Source: Cliona cf. orientalis (taxonomy: Eukaryota > Porifera > Demospongiae > Clionaida > Clionaidae). From it: a DNA stretch of 64,000 nucleotides. The translations under genes were made by a program, and so were the position numbers. Under the pieces are notes generated by a model. That model was not told the origin of the DNA and did not search any database. It worked only from the letters and a program-made list of their open reading frames with translations. Below, in pieces: positions 62,098 through 64,000 of the stretch (position 1 is the stretch's first letter; each line of letters opens with the position of its first letter). The DNA lies in contig OZ005695.1 of the NCBI GenBank assembly GCA_963930775.1, positions 6,572,001 through 6,636,000 of the forward strand, given 5' to 3'.

Positions 62098-64000
62098 TTA
62101 AATTGGGTGGGATATAGAGCAATAGACTGCATCGTGATCGCTATAATATGTGTCATGTACTTGAACTATGGTATTGTCAGAAGGTCTATTGTAATATACA
62201 TGATCTATGAGTGTGGCTTTAGAGGTAGTTGGAGTTGACACTAACTGTGTGTAACCATGATTTGACATCAGGCTTACAATACTTGAATTAGGTCGGCTCA
62301 GAATGTCCTCATTGAAGTCACCTAGTATTACAGTAGGCAAATTAGCTGTCGAGACATAGGCTAGCAGTGTGGATAGCATGGTTGTCAAAGCTTGCAATGG
62401 CACCGTAGGAGATCGGTATATTACTGAAATGTTCATTTTATTTCCATTAGATAGTGTCAAGGTACTACAAGCTACTTCAATGCCACTCGATGTAAAGGAA
62501 CATGTATGAGTAGGATGCATTTGTCTAGGAATACAAATCATAGTTCCACCTTTGTTGTCACTAGTTTGTCTGTCACATCTGACTACTACTTGATCATTTA
62601 ATATGCTTGGAGAAGTTTGTGAAGCAGTCAGCCATGTTTCACAAAAACAAACTATATTCGTAGCTTTGAGATACATGTCTTGCTCAATGTCAGTCAGTTT
62701 TGCAACCAGTGATCTCACATTCAATAAACATATGGTAATATAGTTTTCAGGGAGTGAAAGGAATTGCAATGGTGTGGCAGAGGGTAACAACTTATTGTTT
62801 AGCCTTATCATTTCATTCTGCACATCAGTACTGGCCTTAATTGCTTTGGGATTAAAATTCAAAATGTGCAAGCCTTGTAGTGTTTTGACTCTGCTGAATG
62901 CTACATAGGCTTGTCCAGGACTAAAACGACCACCTTTCATGTCAACAACAATTTGTTCTAATGTCAGGCCTTGTACTTTGTGTATTGTGGTTGCCCATGC
63001 TAAGGTCAGTGGAAACTGTAAGCGTGTAATTTCTGAACCTTTTTTGCCTTTTGCAGGAAATACAATTTCATATTTAGCTACCGGTACAGCATGAGTGTAT
63101 ATGGTACGATAGGGGCTAGATTGCATTGCTTTTAAGCCAACATGGTCATTGTCAAACTTCACTAGCACAGTGGTAACTTTGTTGTCATCATTGGTCACAA
63201 CATGCATTACTTCGCCTCTTGCACCATTGACTAGGCCATCTGATACATCAACATTTGTTGTTAGCATAACCCGGGCACCAATGGCTAGTTTCAGTACACT
63301 GTGTAGGCCACCAGTTTCTTGCCGTTTGTTTGACAGTGTAGAAAGTTCAATGTGTGCTGTTTGCCCTGCCATAGCATCACTAGCTTTAATAGAATATTGT
63401 TCACACTGGGGAGCCAAATTATTTAACATGACTGTGTTTCTAGAATCAACATCAACATTCAATCTGTACACATGCAATGCATGATTGGGATAGTTGGGTA
63501 AGTCTGCTGTTATCTCTCTAGACTTAAGCATGTCAATGTCTGCAGGAGTACAAGTGGATGTCCTTACTCTACACAACATTTGAGCAAATGTAGTATCACC
63601 TCTCTGTCGCATAATTTCACTCAATTCAATCATTTCAAACTCATCAACCCATAGTGAACCAGATCTGTATAACTGTGCATAACTATCGCTTACAGTGGCG
63701 AATAACCATGGTTGTCCAACAGGGGGTAATTGATACAAATCACCAACTGCTAGAATGCTCACTCCGCCAAATGTTACATCTGCCGATACACCTTTGATCT
63801 GTTGCAATCTCTTGTGGATTTCTAATAACATATTTGACCCAACCATGCTCACTTCATCGATAATAATTAATGCCAAATTCGACAGTTTTGTTCGTAATGT
63901 GTTAAGTTTATCATGGCCAAGTGGCTGGAAACCAGCGTATTTGCTAGTGCCAAGTAAAAATGCTGAATGCAATGTCATGCCATTAATGTTAAATGCAGCA
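62098..64000 (-). CDS. Helentron-type PIF1-like helicase fused to AP-endonuclease-like domain (partial)
   Basis: Open to the window edge, so the N-terminus (Walker A and any Rep/HUH nuclease) is missing. Visible helicase motifs: GMTLHSAF, LIIIDEVSMVG (motif II), VGDLYQLPPVG (III), TIHKVQGLTLEQ (V), YVAFSRVKTLQGL (VI). After a linker comes an endonuclease/exonuclease/phosphatase domain: ITICLLNVRSL, FCETWL, GGTMICIPR, VIYRSP, VILGDFNED, and the terminal YYSDHDAV motif; stop TAA at 62098. The helicase-EN fusion is the hallmark of Helentrons (Helitron2). No frame damage is seen in 626 codons, so the element may be young. It would unwind and nick donor DNA for rolling-circle transposition. Confidence 0.85.
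   Translation of the reverse strand, partial: AAFNINGMTLHSAFLLGTSKYAGFQPLGHDKLNTLRTKLSNLALIIIDEVSMVGSNMLLEIHKRLQQIKGVSADVTFGGVSILAVGDLYQLPPVGQPWLFATVSDSYAQLYRSGSLWVDEFEMIELSEIMRQRGDTTFAQMLCRVRTSTCTPADIDMLKSREITADLPNYPNHALHVYRLNVDVDSRNTVMLNNLAPQCEQYSIKASDAMAGQTAHIELSTLSNKRQETGGLHSVLKLAIGARVMLTTNVDVSDGLVNGARGEVMHVVTNDDNKVTTVLVKFDNDHVGLKAMQSSPYRTIYTHAVPVAKYEIVFPAKGKKGSEITRLQFPLTLAWATTIHKVQGLTLEQIVVDMKGGRFSPGQAYVAFSRVKTLQGLHILNFNPKAIKASTDVQNEMIRLNNKLLPSATPLQFLSLPENYITICLLNVRSLVAKLTDIEQDMYLKATNIVCFCETWLTASQTSPSILNDQVVVRCDRQTSDNKGGTMICIPRQMHPTHTCSFTSSGIEVACSTLTLSNGNKMNISVIYRSPTVPLQALTTMLSTLLAYVSTANLPTVILGDFNEDILSRPNSSIVSLMSNHGYTQLVSTPTTSKATLIDHVYYNRPSDNTIVQVHDTYYSDHDAVYCSISHPI

Noticed and set aside
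63149..63484. 111-aa plus frame
   Set aside because: Antisense shadow of the helicase domain.

Overview
This window is animal nuclear DNA, most likely from a demosponge of the Amphimedon type. The basis is compact genes with many short GT-AG introns, AT-rich spacers full of the words TACATGTA and ATAATATTAT, Mind bomb-type ubiquitin ligases, a kinase-coiled coil-kelch architecture, beta-helix/multi-pass membrane proteins of a kind I associate with sponges, and very many terminal-inverted-repeat (TIR) miniature transposons. Species assignment is inference; no search was run.

Layout. (1) 11251 to 207, minus strand: a complete-looking Mind bomb-like E3 ligase gene of 19 exons whose splice phases all fit, giving 926 aa (MIB/HERC2, ZZ, MIB/HERC2, SH3-like repeats, ankyrin repeats, one RING). 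(2) 49269 to about 13.5 kb, minus strand: a tandem paralogue with the same exon plan (21 exons placed, 993 aa to the end of the RING). It is stretched over some 36 kb because its introns have filled with other DNA. One 8.7-kb intron (58 bp in the neighbour) holds two same-strand multi-pass membrane protein genes, both damaged, and a T5orf172/GIY-YIG-like gene. An 8.0-kb intron holds a plus-strand 291-aa ORF of unknown function, repeats and MITEs. A 5.5-kb intron (75 bp in the neighbour) holds a DIRS/Ngaro-type tyrosine-recombinase retrotransposon. (3) 49381 to 53206, plus strand: a decayed protein kinase-coiled coil-kelch gene, head to head with paralogue 2 across 111 bp. (4) 53.2-59.4 kb: no protein gene that I can support; foldback elements and tandem repeats. 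(5) 59.5-64.0 kb: parts of a Helentron-like element, namely a plus-strand RPA-like OB-fold protein, weak minus-strand OB-like remnants, and a minus-strand PIF1-type helicase fused to an AP-endonuclease-like domain that runs off the window end.

How the parts relate. The two Mind bomb-like ligases are expected to ubiquitinate membrane ligands of the Notch type and drive their endocytosis. The rest is mostly mobile DNA or genes hosted in the introns of paralogue 2. A 137-bp stretch of the first coding exon is almost identical between the paralogues although the neighbouring exons have diverged strongly, which suggests recent gene conversion. No tRNA, rRNA or CRISPR array was found.
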